This document shows positions 1-8,718 of a DNA stretch of 64,000 bases, in pieces. The position numbers were made by a program, and so were the translations under genes. The stretch is taken from assembly GCF_009760925.1 (NCBI RefSeq), contig NZ_VRLV01000002.1:248001-312000 (forward strand), in the 5' to 3' direction. How positions within the stretch are numbered: the first letter of the stretch is position 1; every line of letters begins with the position of its first letter. The notes under the pieces are model-generated. The model did no database searches. It was not told the DNA's origin and saw only the letters and a list, made by a program, of their open reading frames with translations. This stretch comes from Nonomuraea typhae (GTDB taxonomy: Bacteria; Actinomycetota; Actinomycetes; Streptosporangiales; Streptosporangiaceae).

Positions 1-46
1 GGCACGGGAGGAAGCACTTCGCACGGCCAAAGCGTAGCGCCGCCGG

Positions 47-994
47 TCAGCATGCCGCCTTGTAGAGGACCTTCTGGATGCCGGGACTGTCCACATTCGC
101 GGCGGTGACGATGGTGGCGTCGGTGGGGATCGAGGCGGTCACCTGCTGTCCCCGGACGGCGGCCACGGCCTGTTCGACGCCCTTGGCGCCGATCTCGCCG
201 GGGAGCTGGGCGATGAGCGCCTGGACGACGCCGTCCTTGAGCTGCTTGACCTGGGCCGGTCCGGCGTCGAAGCCGACCATCTTCACCAGGCCGAGCTTGC
301 CGGCCTGCTGCAGGGCGGTGCCGGCGCCGGTGGCGGAGTTGAGGTTGGTGGCGAAGACGCCGGCCAGGTCGGGGTCCTTGGCCAGCGCGGCGTTGACGAT
401 CTTGGCGGCTTCGCTCACGTCGTTGTGGGAGTACTGGACGCCGAGCGAGGTGACGGCCGGGTGGGCGGCCTTGATCTCGTCCTCGAAGCCCTTGATCCGG
501 GCGTCCACGGTGCTGACGCCGGGGTCGGTGGAGATGACCAGCACCTTCCCCTTGTCGCCGATCTGCTCGGCCAGTGCCTTGGCCGCGGCGACGCCGCCCT
601 TGACGTTGTCGGTGCTGATCCTGGACAGGCCGATCGAGGGGTCCTCGACCACGGTGTCCACCAGGACGATCTTGATGTTCTGCTGCTTGGCCTGGGTGAG
701 CGGGGCGATCATCGCCTTGACGTCGGTGGGCGCGACGAGCAGGGCGTCGGGTTTGGCGGCCACGACGGAGTTGACGATCGGGGTCTGGAGCGTCGGGTCG
801 AACTTCTGCGGCCCCTGCACGTCCAGCTGCACGCCGAGTTCTTCGGCCTTCGCCCGGGCGCCGCAGGCCATGGTCTCGTAGAACTCCTCCCCGGCCAGCC
901 CTTGGACCAGCGTGACCCGGACCGCGCCGCCGGCGCCGGGCTGGCCGCAGGCGGCGAGGGTGAGCAGGAGGGCGGCGGCGAGGGTCTTGCGCAT
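47..994 (-). CDS. Sugar ABC transporter substrate-binding lipoprotein
   Basis: This 315-residue protein binds a sugar outside the membrane and hands it to the importer encoded just upstream. It begins with a short signal peptide ending in a lipobox (LTLAAC), so Cys16 is the likely lipidated residue. The remainder has the periplasmic-binding-protein type 1 (ribose/xylose/LacI-like) fold, seen in the early VTLVQGLAGEEFYETMACG stretch and the later VGFDAGPAQVKQLKDG hinge region. It is the last gene of a three-gene operon; the start lies 13 bases after the permease stop and has a strong GAGGAGG ribosome site. The sugar cannot be read from the sequence. Family assignment is firm. Confidence 0.9.
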   Translation of the reverse strand: MRKTLAAALLLTLAACGQPGAGGAVRVTLVQGLAGEEFYETMACGARAKAEELGVQLDVQGPQKFDPTLQTPIVNSVVAAKPDALLVAPTDVKAMIAPLTQAKQQNIKIVLVDTVVEDPSIGLSRISTDNVKGGVAAAKALAEQIGDKGKVLVISTDPGVSTVDARIKGFEDEIKAAHPAVTSLGVQYSHNDVSEAAKIVNAALAKDPDLAGVFATNLNSATGAGTALQQAGKLGLVKMVGFDAGPAQVKQLKDGVVQALIAQLPGEIGAKGVEQAVAAVRGQQVTASIPTDATIVTAANVDSPGIQKVLYKAAC

Positions 995-1007
995 GGGTGG
1001 TGCCTCC

Positions 1008-1955
1008 TCACAGGTCGCGGCGGGCGCGTTGCCACTGGTCGACGTAGACGGCGGCGATCAGCACGGCGCCGACCACCACCTGCTGCCAGAAGGGACGGAC
1101 CCCGAGGATCTGGAAGCCGTTCTGCAGCACCGCCGGGATGAACACGCCGATCACGGTGCCGGCCACGGTTCCCACGCCGCCGAACAGCGAGGTGCCGCCG
1201 ATGACGACGGCGGCGATGGCCTGGAGGTTGTCGGTGGAGTGGGCGGAGACGCCGGTGATGCCGTACTTGGCCAGCGACAGGTATCCCGCCAGCCCGGCCA
1301 GCACGCCCGCCAGGCCGTACACCCTGACCAGGTGCCGCGCCACGCGCACGCCGCCGCGGCGGGACGCTTCGGCGTTGGAGCCGATCGCGTAGGTGTGGCG
1401 GCCGAAGCGGGTGCGGGCGAGGGCGAAGCCGAGCACGGCGGTGATGGCGGCGCAGATCCACACGATGGCCGGGACGCCGAGCCAGCGGGCCAGGCCGAGC
1501 CCGAGGTTGAGCTCGCCGGGGGCGCGCAGGTCGACGCCGCCGGTCAGCAGCAGCGCGGCGCCCAGGGACATGCCGAGCGTGCCCAGGGTGACGATGAGCG
1601 CGGGGATGCGCCCGTGCGCGACGAGCACGCCGTTGAGCAGCCCCCACCCCAGCCCGGCCAGTACGGCTGCCGCCGCCCCCGCGGTGAGCGAGCCGGTGGC
1701 CTCGGCGGTCAGCGTGGCCACGACGGCGGAGAAGACCAGCACCCCGCCCACGGACAGGTCGATGCCCGCGGTGATGATCACGTAGGTCATGCCGGTGGCC
1801 AGGAGCAGCAGGATCGCCGCGTCGCTGACCAGGTTGAGCAGGTTGAAGGCGGTGGCGAAGCTGCCGGGGCGGGCCAGGGAGAAGGCGGCCAGCAACGCCG
1901 CCAGGACCAGCCCGATCCAGAACACCTGCGCCCGCAGCAGGCGCCGCGGGCTCAC
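1008..1955 (-). CDS. Sugar ABC transporter permease (RbsC/XylH type)
   Basis: A 315-residue hydrophobic inner-membrane permease of the ribose/xylose/galactose branch of ABC importers (BPD_transp_2 family). It has about nine or ten membrane segments, and the conserved GxAxGxxNGxxVAxxRIPxLIVTLGT region is recognisable near residues 105-130. The GTG start overlaps the stop of the ATPase gene by four bases (GTGA), so the two are translationally coupled. Length is usual for the family. Together with the ATPase upstream and the lipoprotein downstream it makes a complete importer. Confidence 0.92.
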   Translation of the reverse strand: MSPRRLLRAQVFWIGLVLAALLAAFSLARPGSFATAFNLLNLVSDAAILLLLATGMTYVIITAGIDLSVGGVLVFSAVVATLTAEATGSLTAGAAAAVLAGLGWGLLNGVLVAHGRIPALIVTLGTLGMSLGAALLLTGGVDLRAPGELNLGLGLARWLGVPAIVWICAAITAVLGFALARTRFGRHTYAIGSNAEASRRGGVRVARHLVRVYGLAGVLAGLAGYLSLAKYGITGVSAHSTDNLQAIAAVVIGGTSLFGGVGTVAGTVIGVFIPAVLQNGFQILGVRPFWQQVVVGAVLIAAVYVDQWQRARRDL

Positions 1956-2701
1956 CCGAGGGCTCCGGTCATGGCGCCGACCAGCTCTTCCATGGACACC
2001 TGGGCGGTGGAGAAGCGGGCCACCCGGCGGCCGAGGCGCAGGACCTCGACCCGGTCGGAGACCGCCTTCACGTCCTGCATGTTGTGGCTGATCAGGACCA
2101 CCGCCACCCCCGAGTCGCGCACGCCGCGCACGAGGTCGAGCACGCGCCGGGTCTGCACGACGCCGAGCGCGGCGGTCGGCTCGTCCATGAAGACGACGCG
2201 GCGGGCCCAGGTGACCGCCCGGGCGACGGCGACGCCCTGGCGCTGGCCGCCGGAGAGCGTGGAGACGGGGGCGTCCTGGGTCTTCAGCTCCACGCCCAGG
2301 CGCTCGCAGGCTTCCCGGGCGCGGGCGCGCATGGCGGCGTTGTCCAGCAGGCCGAGGCGGCCGAGCAGGCCGGGCCTGAGCAGCTCGCGGCCGAGGAAGA
2401 AGTTGGCGGCCGGGGTGAGGTCGGCGCAGAGGGCGAGGTCCTGGTAGACGGTCTCGATCCCGGCGGACCTGGCGTCCTCGGCGGAGGCGAAGGCGATCGG
2501 GCGGCCGTCGAGGAGGATCTGGCCGTCGTCCGGCGCCTCGACCCCGGACAGGATCTTGGCGAGGGTGGACTTTCCCGCGCCGTTGTCCCCGATCAGCGCG
2601 ACGACCTCGCCGGGCGGCAGCGCGAAGTCGGCGCCGCGCAGCGCTTCGACGTGGCCGTAGCTCTTGACGATCCCGCGGGCTTCAAGGAGCGCTCCGGCCA
2701 T
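1952..2701 (-). CDS. Sugar ABC transporter ATP-binding protein
   Basis: A 249-residue single-domain ATPase that powers the importer. The Walker A motif GDNGAGKST is near residue 38, the signature LSGGQRQGVAVARA near 149 and Walker B VVFMDEPTAALG near 169. RbsA/XylG proteins usually carry two ATPase domains in about 500 residues. This one has a single domain like the shorter actinobacterial form (FrcA type) and would work as a homodimer. It is the first gene of the operon. Its ATG lies immediately after a promoter-like sequence, suggesting a leaderless transcript. Confidence 0.92.
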   Translation of the reverse strand: MAGALLEARGIVKSYGHVEALRGADFALPPGEVVALIGDNGAGKSTLAKILSGVEAPDDGQILLDGRPIAFASAEDARSAGIETVYQDLALCADLTPAANFFLGRELLRPGLLGRLGLLDNAAMRARAREACERLGVELKTQDAPVSTLSGGQRQGVAVARAVTWARRVVFMDEPTAALGVVQTRRVLDLVRGVRDSGVAVVLISHNMQDVKAVSDRVEVLRLGRRVARFSTAQVSMEELVGAMTGALG

Positions 2702-2736
2702 AGATCTATCAAGGGCGGCGCTGACATCGTTGTCAA
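2702..2736 (-). promoter_or_regulatory. Promoter and operator-like palindrome of the sugar ABC operon
   Basis: Read on the minus strand, TTGACA (2736-2731) is followed after 18 bases by TTGATA (2712-2707). Five bases later comes the ATG of the ATPase gene, so transcription would start at about the A of the ATG and give a leaderless mRNA. The -35 box sits inside the perfect interrupted palindrome TGACA-TCGT-TGTCA (2722-2735). A repressor of the LacI, GntR or ROK kind bound there would block the polymerase. No matching regulator gene lies in the window. The sequence is seen; the function is inferred. Confidence 0.55.
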
Positions 2737-2737
2737 C

Positions 2738-2752
2738 CCCCGATCATCGGGG
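2738..2752 (-). terminator. Possible terminator hairpin at the end of the two-component operon
   Basis: CCCCGAT-C-ATCGGGG is a perfect inverted repeat that includes the stop codon of the histidine kinase gene and lies just before the promoter of the sugar operon. Its place between two same-strand operons suits a terminator. There is no run of T after it, and the one-base centre means the loop must open by a pair, so it could instead be a second protein-binding site. Confidence 0.4.
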
Positions 2753-4084
2753 TTCGGGCGATCCCGGCAGCTCGACCGTGGCCAGCACGCCGCCGCCCGG
2801 CGCGTTCTCCAGCCGGACCGTCCCGCCCGCCTCGGCCACCGCCTGGGCCACGATCGCCAGCCCCAGCCCGGAGCCCGGCAGCGCGCGGGCCGACGACGAG
2901 CGCCAGAACCGGTCGAAGACGTGCGGCAGTTCCTCCTCCGGGATGCCGGGCCCGTGGTCGCGCACGGTCAGCACCCCGGCCTCCAGCACCACCTCGATGC
3001 CGGCCGCGCTGAACTTGCGGGCGTTGTCGATCAGGTTGAGGACCGCGCGCTCCAGCGCGGCGGCGTTCCCGCTCACGTACCACTCGGCCAGCTCAGTGCT
3101 CACCTCCGCGCCGCGCAGCCTCGCGCGCTCGGCGGCCGACCCGACCACCTCGTGCAGCGCCAGCTCCAGGTGCGGCCCGTGGTCGGTGTCGCCGCGGGCC
3201 AGCATGAGCAGGTCGCCGACCAGCGCCGACAACTCCGCGAACTGCGCCTTCACGTTCACCAGCAGGCGTTCCTTGGCCGCCGGGTCGAGTTGCCTGCCGG
3301 TCTGCTCGCTGCGCAGCAGCAGGTCGATGTTGGTGCGCAGCGTGGTCAGCGGGGTGCGCAGCTCGTGCCCGGCGTCGGCGACGAGACGGCGCTGATGGTC
3401 GCGCGAACCGGCCAGAGCGGCGGTCATCGCGTTGAACGAGCGGCTCAGGCGGGCGATCTCGTCCTCGCCGTCCACCGGGATCGAGGTGTCGAGGTCGCGG
3501 GTGGTGGCGATGTGCTCGACCGCCCTGGTCAACCGGGCGACGGGCCGCAGCGCCGTACGGGAGACGAGCAGGCCCGCCGAGGCGGCGCCCAGCACGCCCA
3601 GCCCCGTCACGGTCGCGAGCAGGGCCGCCAGCGTCCTCAGGGACTCCCGCGTCCGGGCGGTACGGCGGGCGGTCATGATCGCCATGCCCGGGCCGACGTT
3701 CTGGGTGAACACGCGCACCGGCTCGCCGTCGGCCGTCTTCGTCTCGTGCAGGCAGGTGCCGCCCTCGCGGGCCACGCGCAGGTCGTCGGGCTGCACCTTC
3801 AGCGGTTCGCCGAAGTAGCACGGCGGCCGGTTGTCGGCGAAGACGACCTGCTCGAGGTAGGGGGTCGCGTCCGGCTCGCGGGCGGGCGGGTCGGTGGTGC
3901 AGCGCGAGAACACCTTGCGCAGGTCCGGCTTCGTGCCCGGCGCCGGCGTGATCTCGAGGTCGAGGTGGGCGTTCAGCTCCTTGCGCACGATGGTGTAGCA
4001 GAGCACGGCCGACAGCGCGATCGCCAGCGTCACGGCGGCGGTCACCAGCAGCGTCATGCGGGTGCGCAGGCTGCGCCGGCTCAC
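2744..4084 (-). CDS. Sensor histidine kinase (MprB-like)
   Basis: A 446-residue membrane sensor kinase. An N-terminal membrane segment ([20 protein letters not shown]) is followed by an extracellular sensor region of roughly 120 residues and a second membrane segment ([20 protein letters not shown]). Then come HAMP, a HisKA domain with the phosphorylated His in [14 protein letters not shown], and an HATPase domain with N box [11 protein letters not shown] and G boxes [10 protein letters not shown] and GSGLGLAIV. The start is GTG at 4084, overlapping the response-regulator stop by four bases; an upstream ATG in the same frame would give an extension that only shadows the regulator gene. The layout resembles the envelope-stress sensor MprB, but the signal is unknown. 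Confidence 0.92.
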   Translation of the reverse strand: MSRRSLRTRMTLLVTAAVTLAIALSAVLCYTIVRKELNAHLDLEITPAPGTKPDLRKVFSRCTTDPPAREPDATPYLEQVVFADNRPPCYFGEPLKVQPDDLRVAREGGTCLHETKTADGEPVRVFTQNVGPGMAIMTARRTARTRESLRTLAALLATVTGLGVLGAASAGLLVSRTALRPVARLTRAVEHIATTRDLDTSIPVDGEDEIARLSRSFNAMTAALAGSRDHQRRLVADAGHELRTPLTTLRTNIDLLLRSEQTGRQLDPAAKERLLVNVKAQFAELSALVGDLLMLARGDTDHGPHLELALHEVVGSAAERARLRGAEVSTELAEWYVSGNAAALERAVLNLIDNARKFSAAGIEVVLEAGVLTVRDHGPGIPEEELPHVFDRFWRSSSARALPGSGLGLAIVAQAVAEAGGTVRLENAPGGGVLATVELPGSPEPR

Positions 4085-4770
4085 GGCGCGGCCCGCAGCA
4101 CGTAGCCCACGCCGCGCACGGTGTGGATCAGGCGCGGCTCGCCGCCGGCCTCGGTCTTGCGCCGCAGGTACATGACGTAGACGTCCAGCGAGTTGGAGGA
4201 GGGCTCGAAGTCGAAGCCCCACACCTCGCCCAGGATCTGGTCGCGGGTCAGCACCTGGCGCGGGTGGCTGAGCAGCAGCTCCAGCAGGTGGTACTCGGTC
4301 CTCGTCAGCTCGAGCGGACGCCCGCCCCTGGTGACCTCGCGGGTCATCGGGTCCATGCGCAGGTCGGCGCAGGCCAGCACGTGGCCCCGCGGCGTCGTGC
4401 CCAGGGCCCGGCGGCGCAGCAGCGCCCGGACCCTGGCCAGCAGCTCGTCCAGCTCGAACGGCTTGACCAGGTAGTCGTCGGCGCCCGCGTCCAGGCCGGT
4501 GACGCGTTCGCCGACGGTGTCCAGGGCGGTCAGCATGAGCACGGGCACGTGGTTGCCGCCCTGGCGCAGCCGCCGGCAGGCGCTCAGGCCGTCGAGCCTG
4601 GGCATCATGACGTCCAGCAGGACCGCGTCGAACTCCGCACGGGCGAGTTCGTCCAGCGCCGCCTGCCCGTCGCAGGCGGTGCCCACGCGATAGCCCTCGA
4701 ACTCCAGGCTGGACTGCAGGGCCTCGCGCAGCGCGGGTTCGTCGTCCACCACCAGGACACGTGCGGTCAT
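4081..4770 (-). CDS. OmpR-family response regulator (MprA-like)
   Basis: A 229-residue two-domain regulator. The receiver domain has the acidic pair in VVDDEPAL, the phosphorylation site Asp53 in [11 protein letters not shown] and the conserved Lys in [13 protein letters not shown]. The C-terminal OmpR winged helix ends with the typical [14 protein letters not shown] and [11 protein letters not shown] elements. It is the partner of the kinase gene that overlaps its end. No clear ribosome site precedes the ATG, so the mRNA may be leaderless. Its targets cannot be told from the window; the sugar operon downstream has its own promoter. Confidence 0.94.
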   Translation of the reverse strand: MTARVLVVDDEPALREALQSSLEFEGYRVGTACDGQAALDELARAEFDAVLLDVMMPRLDGLSACRRLRQGGNHVPVLMLTALDTVGERVTGLDAGADDYLVKPFELDELLARVRALLRRRALGTTPRGHVLACADLRMDPMTREVTRGGRPLELTRTEYHLLELLLSHPRQVLTRDQILGEVWGFDFEPSSNSLDVYVMYLRRKTEAGGEPRLIHTVRGVGYVLRAAP

Positions 4771-4821
4771 GGGCGCCAGGCTAGGCGGCGTTCATGAGAA
4801 CTCGCTGAGCCGGGGACGTCC

Positions 4822-6312
4822 TCACAGGAGTGACATGGCCGCGTTGTGGCCGGGGATGCCGCTGACCCCGCCGCCGCGCCGCGCCCCGGCGCCGCACAGG
4901 AGCAGGCGGGGGTGGCCGGTCTCGACGCCCCAGCCGCCGTCGTCGGCGTAGGGCCAGGCGAGGTCGCGGTGGAAGATGTGGCCGCCGGGCAGCCCGGCCT
5001 CGTTCTCCAGGTCGACGGGGGTCTTGGCCTCGAGGCACGGGTCGCCGCCCGGGGTGTGGGCGAGGCAGTCCTCGAGGGGTTCGGCCAGGACGGAGTTGAT
5101 GGAGCGGAGGGTGGCGGCAAGCGCCTCCCGCCTGGATTTCTCCGGATTTTTCCGGAAAAGTCGGGCGGGCAGGTGGAGGCCGAAGAGCGTCATCGTCTCC
5201 CCCTCACCCTCGCCGAGGATCGACCGGTCGGTGAGCGAGTGACAGTAGACCTCGGCGGGCGGCACCTCCGGCATCTCCCCGCCGTCGGCCTGCGCGAACG
5301 CCCGCGCGAGCTGCTCCCGCCCCTCGTTGATGTGGAAGGTGCCGCTGAAGGCCGCCCGCGGATCGACCCGCTCGTCCTTGAGCCGCGGCAGCCGCCGCAG
5401 CACCATGTTCACCTTGAGCTGCGCCCCCTCGGGCACCTGCGGCGCCGTCCCGAGCAACCGATCCAGTACGGCCGGCGGCACGTTGGCCAGCACCTTCTCC
5501 CCGCTCACCGCGTGCTCCCCCGAGCCGTCCCGGAACGTCACCTCCCCGGCGCCGGGATCGATCCCGATGACCTCCGCCCCGGTCCGGATGTCGGCGCCGG
5601 CCTCCGCGGCCGCCCGGGCCAGCGCTCCGGACACCGCGCCCATGCCGCCCACCGGGACGTTCCACTCGCCGGTCCCGTCCCCGATCACGTGGTAGAGGAA
5701 GCACCGGTTGGCCAGCAGGTCGCGGCCGGGGTCGGCGAAGGTCCCGATGAGCGCGTCCGTGAGCACGACCCCCCGGACGGTGTCGTCACCGAAGCGCGCG
5801 TCCACCGCCCGCCCGATCGGCTCGGCGAACATCTCCCGCCACGCCCGCGCCCCGACCAGCCGCTCGACCTCCCGCGCGGTGGGCAGCGGCCCGAGCAACG
5901 TCGGCGCCAGCACCCTGGCCACCTTCGCGGTCATTCCGTAGAAGTCCCGCCAGGCGTGGTAGTCGGCCACGCCCCCGGTCACCTCCCGGAAGGACGCCTC
6001 GGTACGGCCGGCGTCCTCGTTGTCCACGAGCAGCCCCGTCGTCCCGACGGGGGTGTAGGAGGCGTAGCGCCGCCGCCGCAGCTCGATCCGGAGCCCGAGA
6101 TCCTTGACGATCTTGGCGGGCAGGAGGCTGACCAGATAGGAGTAACGCGACAGCCGCGCCTCGACCCCGGGGAACGCCTGCGCGGAGATGGCCAGCCCGC
6201 CCACGTGGCCCAGCCGTTCGAGCACGAGCACCCGGCGCCCGGCCCGGGCGAGATAGGCGGCGGCCACGAGCCCGTTGTGCCCGGCGCCCACGATGACAGC
6301 GTCATAACGCAT
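4822..6312 (-). CDS. FAD-dependent oxidoreductase of the CrtI/PYROXD2 family
   Basis: A 496-residue flavoprotein. The N-terminal dinucleotide-binding motif is DAVIVGAGHNGLVAAAYLARAG, followed by the FAD-contacting Glu of VLVLERLGHVGG. A family GG near PVGGMGAVSGALARAA and the C-terminal LLLCGAGARRGGGVSGIPGHNAA segment are typical of phytoene-desaturase-like oxidases and human PYROXD2. No phytoene synthase or other carotenoid gene lies nearby, so carotenoid work is unlikely and the substrate is unknown. It appears to be a stand-alone gene with a weak AGGA ribosome site. Confidence 0.85.
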   Translation of the reverse strand: MRYDAVIVGAGHNGLVAAAYLARAGRRVLVLERLGHVGGLAISAQAFPGVEARLSRYSYLVSLLPAKIVKDLGLRIELRRRRYASYTPVGTTGLLVDNEDAGRTEASFREVTGGVADYHAWRDFYGMTAKVARVLAPTLLGPLPTAREVERLVGARAWREMFAEPIGRAVDARFGDDTVRGVVLTDALIGTFADPGRDLLANRCFLYHVIGDGTGEWNVPVGGMGAVSGALARAAAEAGADIRTGAEVIGIDPGAGEVTFRDGSGEHAVSGEKVLANVPPAVLDRLLGTAPQVPEGAQLKVNMVLRRLPRLKDERVDPRAAFSGTFHINEGREQLARAFAQADGGEMPEVPPAEVYCHSLTDRSILGEGEGETMTLFGLHLPARLFRKNPEKSRREALAATLRSINSVLAEPLEDCLAHTPGGDPCLEAKTPVDLENEAGLPGGHIFHRDLAWPYADDGGWGVETGHPRLLLCGAGARRGGGVSGIPGHNAAMSLL

Positions 6313-6444
6313 GGAAGAGTCCTGTCGAGGAGGAGGGAGAGGTCCGGAATGCGGGCGCGCCCGGCTACAGCCCGCTCTGCCAGTGCGGCTCGGGCCGCAG
6401 CAGTTCCTCCCTGGACACCATGTCCCGGACCTTACCCGGCCCGC

Positions 6445-7569
6445 CTAGCTCAGGACCACCTCCACATACCGAAGATCCGGGGTGACGGCGACCAGTTCGG
6501 CCTTGAACACGTTGTCCACGCTCACCGACGGCCCCGGACTGGGCACGGGCGAGCTCACCCCCATGTGCCCCTCGTACCAGACCGGATCCCGCTCGCCATG
6601 CCAGCGCAGCACGGGCCGCCGCCGGAGGGAGTGCACGACGACCGCCGGCTGCACGCCGCCGTCCTGCCCGAACCGGGCCCGGTACTCGGCCATGATCTCG
6701 CCCTGCGCGGTCGAGGCCACCGCCAGCACCGGATCGTGCAGGCCGGCCTGGCCGAACGCCGCCAGCCGTACCCGCGGCCTGGTCGCGAGATCCACCCGGA
6801 GCACGCTGCTGGAGGCGGCGAAATCCGCCGCATACCGATACAACGCCGCCGGCGACAACGCCCGGTCGCTGTTCCAGAACGTCGCCGCCTCCAGCACCTG
6901 CACGCCGTTGAACGCGGCCGGCACCGCGATCGCCCGGGTCTGCACCGCGCTGAACCCCATGACCGAGTAGTCGTCGTGATAGACGTAGTCGCCGCACGGC
7001 CCGAAGGCGTGCTCGAACCCCAGCACGTGCCCGAGCTCGTGCTGAAAGAAGCTCAGCCCGAAGGCCCCTTGATCGAGTACGGCGTTGCCGCCGATGGCCC
7101 CGGCGTTGACCGGCGGCGGGTGCACCATCGCCACGATCCGGTCCACGCCCTCGAACGAGACGCCGTCCTGCTCGGCCTGGTGCCGGCACTTGTCCACGAC
7201 TCCCCCGCGGTCGTCGCGGGCGTCCTTGTGCGAGACGTTGACCAGCACCCGCCACGGCTCGACCGAGAACCGCAGCTCGGACAACCGCAGCGTCGAGTCG
7301 GACCAGAAATCGGCCAGGCTCCACCCGTTGGGCGCGTACAGGATCTCGGCCAGCGCCGCATCCGGCCAGATCGGATGGTTGCGCGCGTCCGGGGCGACCG
7401 TGCCCCAGGTGTAGCGGAGAACCTTGACGTGAACGGGCTTGGTGAACATCCCGGTACGGCGCAGCAGCTCGCGCACCGAGACCTGGCCCGGCAGCCCCGC
7501 CTCGCGCCCGAGCGCGCGCACGCTGATCGGCAGGGACCGGACCGCCTTGCTCTGGCGGACGGAAAGCAT
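6445..7569 (-). CDS. Metzincin-type zinc metalloprotease
   Basis: A 374-residue protein with the zinc site HELGHVLGFEH (residues 177-187), which matches the metzincin pattern HExxHxxGxxH. About 20 residues later comes YSVMGFSA, a good candidate for the Met-turn. The zinc ligands and catalytic Glu are all present, so it should be active. The 170 residues before the motif and the 170 after it, which look beta-rich, match no family I recognise. There is no signal peptide or membrane segment. It follows the repeat-protein gene by 17 bases and is probably co-transcribed with it. The natural target is unknown; the partner protein is an obvious candidate. Confidence 0.75.
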   Translation of the reverse strand: MLSVRQSKAVRSLPISVRALGREAGLPGQVSVRELLRRTGMFTKPVHVKVLRYTWGTVAPDARNHPIWPDAALAEILYAPNGWSLADFWSDSTLRLSELRFSVEPWRVLVNVSHKDARDDRGGVVDKCRHQAEQDGVSFEGVDRIVAMVHPPPVNAGAIGGNAVLDQGAFGLSFFQHELGHVLGFEHAFGPCGDYVYHDDYSVMGFSAVQTRAIAVPAAFNGVQVLEAATFWNSDRALSPAALYRYAADFAASSSVLRVDLATRPRVRLAAFGQAGLHDPVLAVASTAQGEIMAEYRARFGQDGGVQPAVVVHSLRRRPVLRWHGERDPVWYEGHMGVSSPVPSPGPSVSVDNVFKAELVAVTPDLRYVEVVLS

Positions 7570-7586
7570 CGGGGCCTCCAGCGATC

Positions 7587-8603
7587 TCAGCGGAGCAGGA
7601 CGAGGATCGGGACCAGCCCGGCGCCCCGGTCGAGGGCGGCCATGGCCTTGCCGATGACCGCCCCGAACGCACGGCCCGGGTCGAGCGCCCGCATGGCGTG
7701 CCCTGGCGTGTCGGAGGTGGTGAGCAGGTCGCCCACGCCCACGGGCGCGTAGGAGGCGTCCACGCGGCAGTAGACCTTGCCGACCAGCGCGAGCGGGTAG
7801 CGCCCGGCCCGCCGGCCGTCATGGTCGAGAATGACGCCCGGCCGGTAGTCGCCCGCCCCGGACACCACCCCGGCGACCCTCGTGTCATAGGCCCGCGTGC
7901 TCACCCTGACCCGGTCGGCCCCGTCGAGCACGACCACGGTTCCGGGTTCCGCCTCTTCGTGTTCGGCGAGGGAGAAATTCTCGGCCAGGTCCGCGCCGGT
8001 GAGAAGGACGTCGCCGGTGACGATGACATTTCCCTTGAAGAATCCGGCGGGGCCGGTGCCGCGGTGCTCGGCGAAGAGCGCCGCGCCGGTGCTCGTGCCG
8101 TTCAGGTTGTAGGCGGCTATGGCGGCGACGTTCGGGGAATTGGTTTCCGCGTGGATCGCCTCGTAGGCTTCGCTTCTGGCGTCCACGGCCGCGCCGGACA
8201 ACGTCCTGACGAACACGCCGGGGCCGCGGCCGCGATTGTCGCCGAAGAAGGAGGCGCCGGTGCCGTCGGGGTTGACGTTGTAGGCGGCGACGGCGGCCAC
8301 GCCCGGGGCGGCGGTCTCGGCGTGCAGGGCCTCGAACTCCGTGCTCTTGGCGTCCAGCGCGGCGCCGGTCGTGGTCCGGACGAACACGCCGGGTCCCTTG
8401 CCCCGGTTCTCCAGGAACAGGGTCGCGCCGGTGCCGTTGGCGTTGAGGTTGTAGCCGGCTATCGCGGCGTTCTGCGGGGAATTGGTGGTGGCGTGGACGC
8501 CGTCGAATTCATCGCTGATTCCGTGAATTCCGGGTCCGCTCTTGCTGACGCCTTTTACGGCGGCTTCTCCCGGCCTTTGGGTTTCTCCGTGCAACGCAGG
8601 CAT
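7587..8603 (-). CDS. Repeat protein with tail-fibre-like C-terminal domain
   Basis: A 338-residue protein of unknown function. Residues of about 30-175 hold three copies of a repeat of about 48 residues with the pattern HAETNSP-x-VAAIAAYNLN, then GTGA, then ENRGKGPGVFVRT. Such spacing suggests a beta-solenoid or trimeric fibre. The C-terminal 140 residues (GNVIVTGDVLLTGADLAENF, then a stretch with AGVVSGAG and YPLALVGKVYCRVD) resemble the terminal domains of phage tail spikes, including self-cleaving peptidase-G2-like domains, though I cannot confirm the catalytic residues. The ATG at 8603 has AAGGAAAGG eight bases upstream; an in-frame TTG at 8639 is less likely. It heads a two-gene unit with the metzincin. 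Some lower-GC codons hint at transfer. Confidence 0.7.
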   Translation of the reverse strand: MPALHGETQRPGEAAVKGVSKSGPGIHGISDEFDGVHATTNSPQNAAIAGYNLNANGTGATLFLENRGKGPGVFVRTTTGAALDAKSTEFEALHAETAAPGVAAVAAYNVNPDGTGASFFGDNRGRGPGVFVRTLSGAAVDARSEAYEAIHAETNSPNVAAIAAYNLNGTSTGAALFAEHRGTGPAGFFKGNVIVTGDVLLTGADLAENFSLAEHEEAEPGTVVVLDGADRVRVSTRAYDTRVAGVVSGAGDYRPGVILDHDGRRAGRYPLALVGKVYCRVDASYAPVGVGDLLTTSDTPGHAMRALDPGRAFGAVIGKAMAALDRGAGLVPILVLLR

Positions 8604-8665
8604 CGAGGGGGCCTTTCCTTGGGTGCCCTGATCCTTCAATATCGCACCGGGAAAGACCTGCGGCT

Positions 8666-8680
8666 AGGCGATAATCGCCT
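8666..8680. promoter_or_regulatory. Palindrome in the AT-rich leader of the repeat-protein operon
   Basis: AGGCGAT-A-ATCGCCT is a perfect inverted repeat lying 63 bases upstream of the ATG of the repeat protein, within an unusually AT-rich patch (about 8680-8720). It may be an operator for the two-gene unit, or the stem of a terminator for the LysR gene that ends at 8745. The sequence does not decide between these. Confidence 0.4.
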
Positions 8681-8718
8681 TACTCCATTAACAAAGGACG
8701 ATTTAACGGCATTTATTC

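Noticed and set aside
4822..6312. Carotenoid cluster with phytoene desaturase
   Set aside because: No phytoene synthase, cyclase or prenyl synthase is nearby, and the sequence fits the broader PYROXD2 group as well.
4846..7752. A 968-codon open frame on the plus strand
   Set aside because: It lies antisense to the oxidoreductase and metzincin genes, has a His/Pro/Arg/Gly-biased sequence without motifs, and is a by-product of the high GC at third codon positions.
7587..8603. Prophage remnant
   Set aside because: The C-terminal domain resembles tail spikes, but there is no integrase, terminase, capsid or tail gene, and no attachment-site repeat was seen around it.
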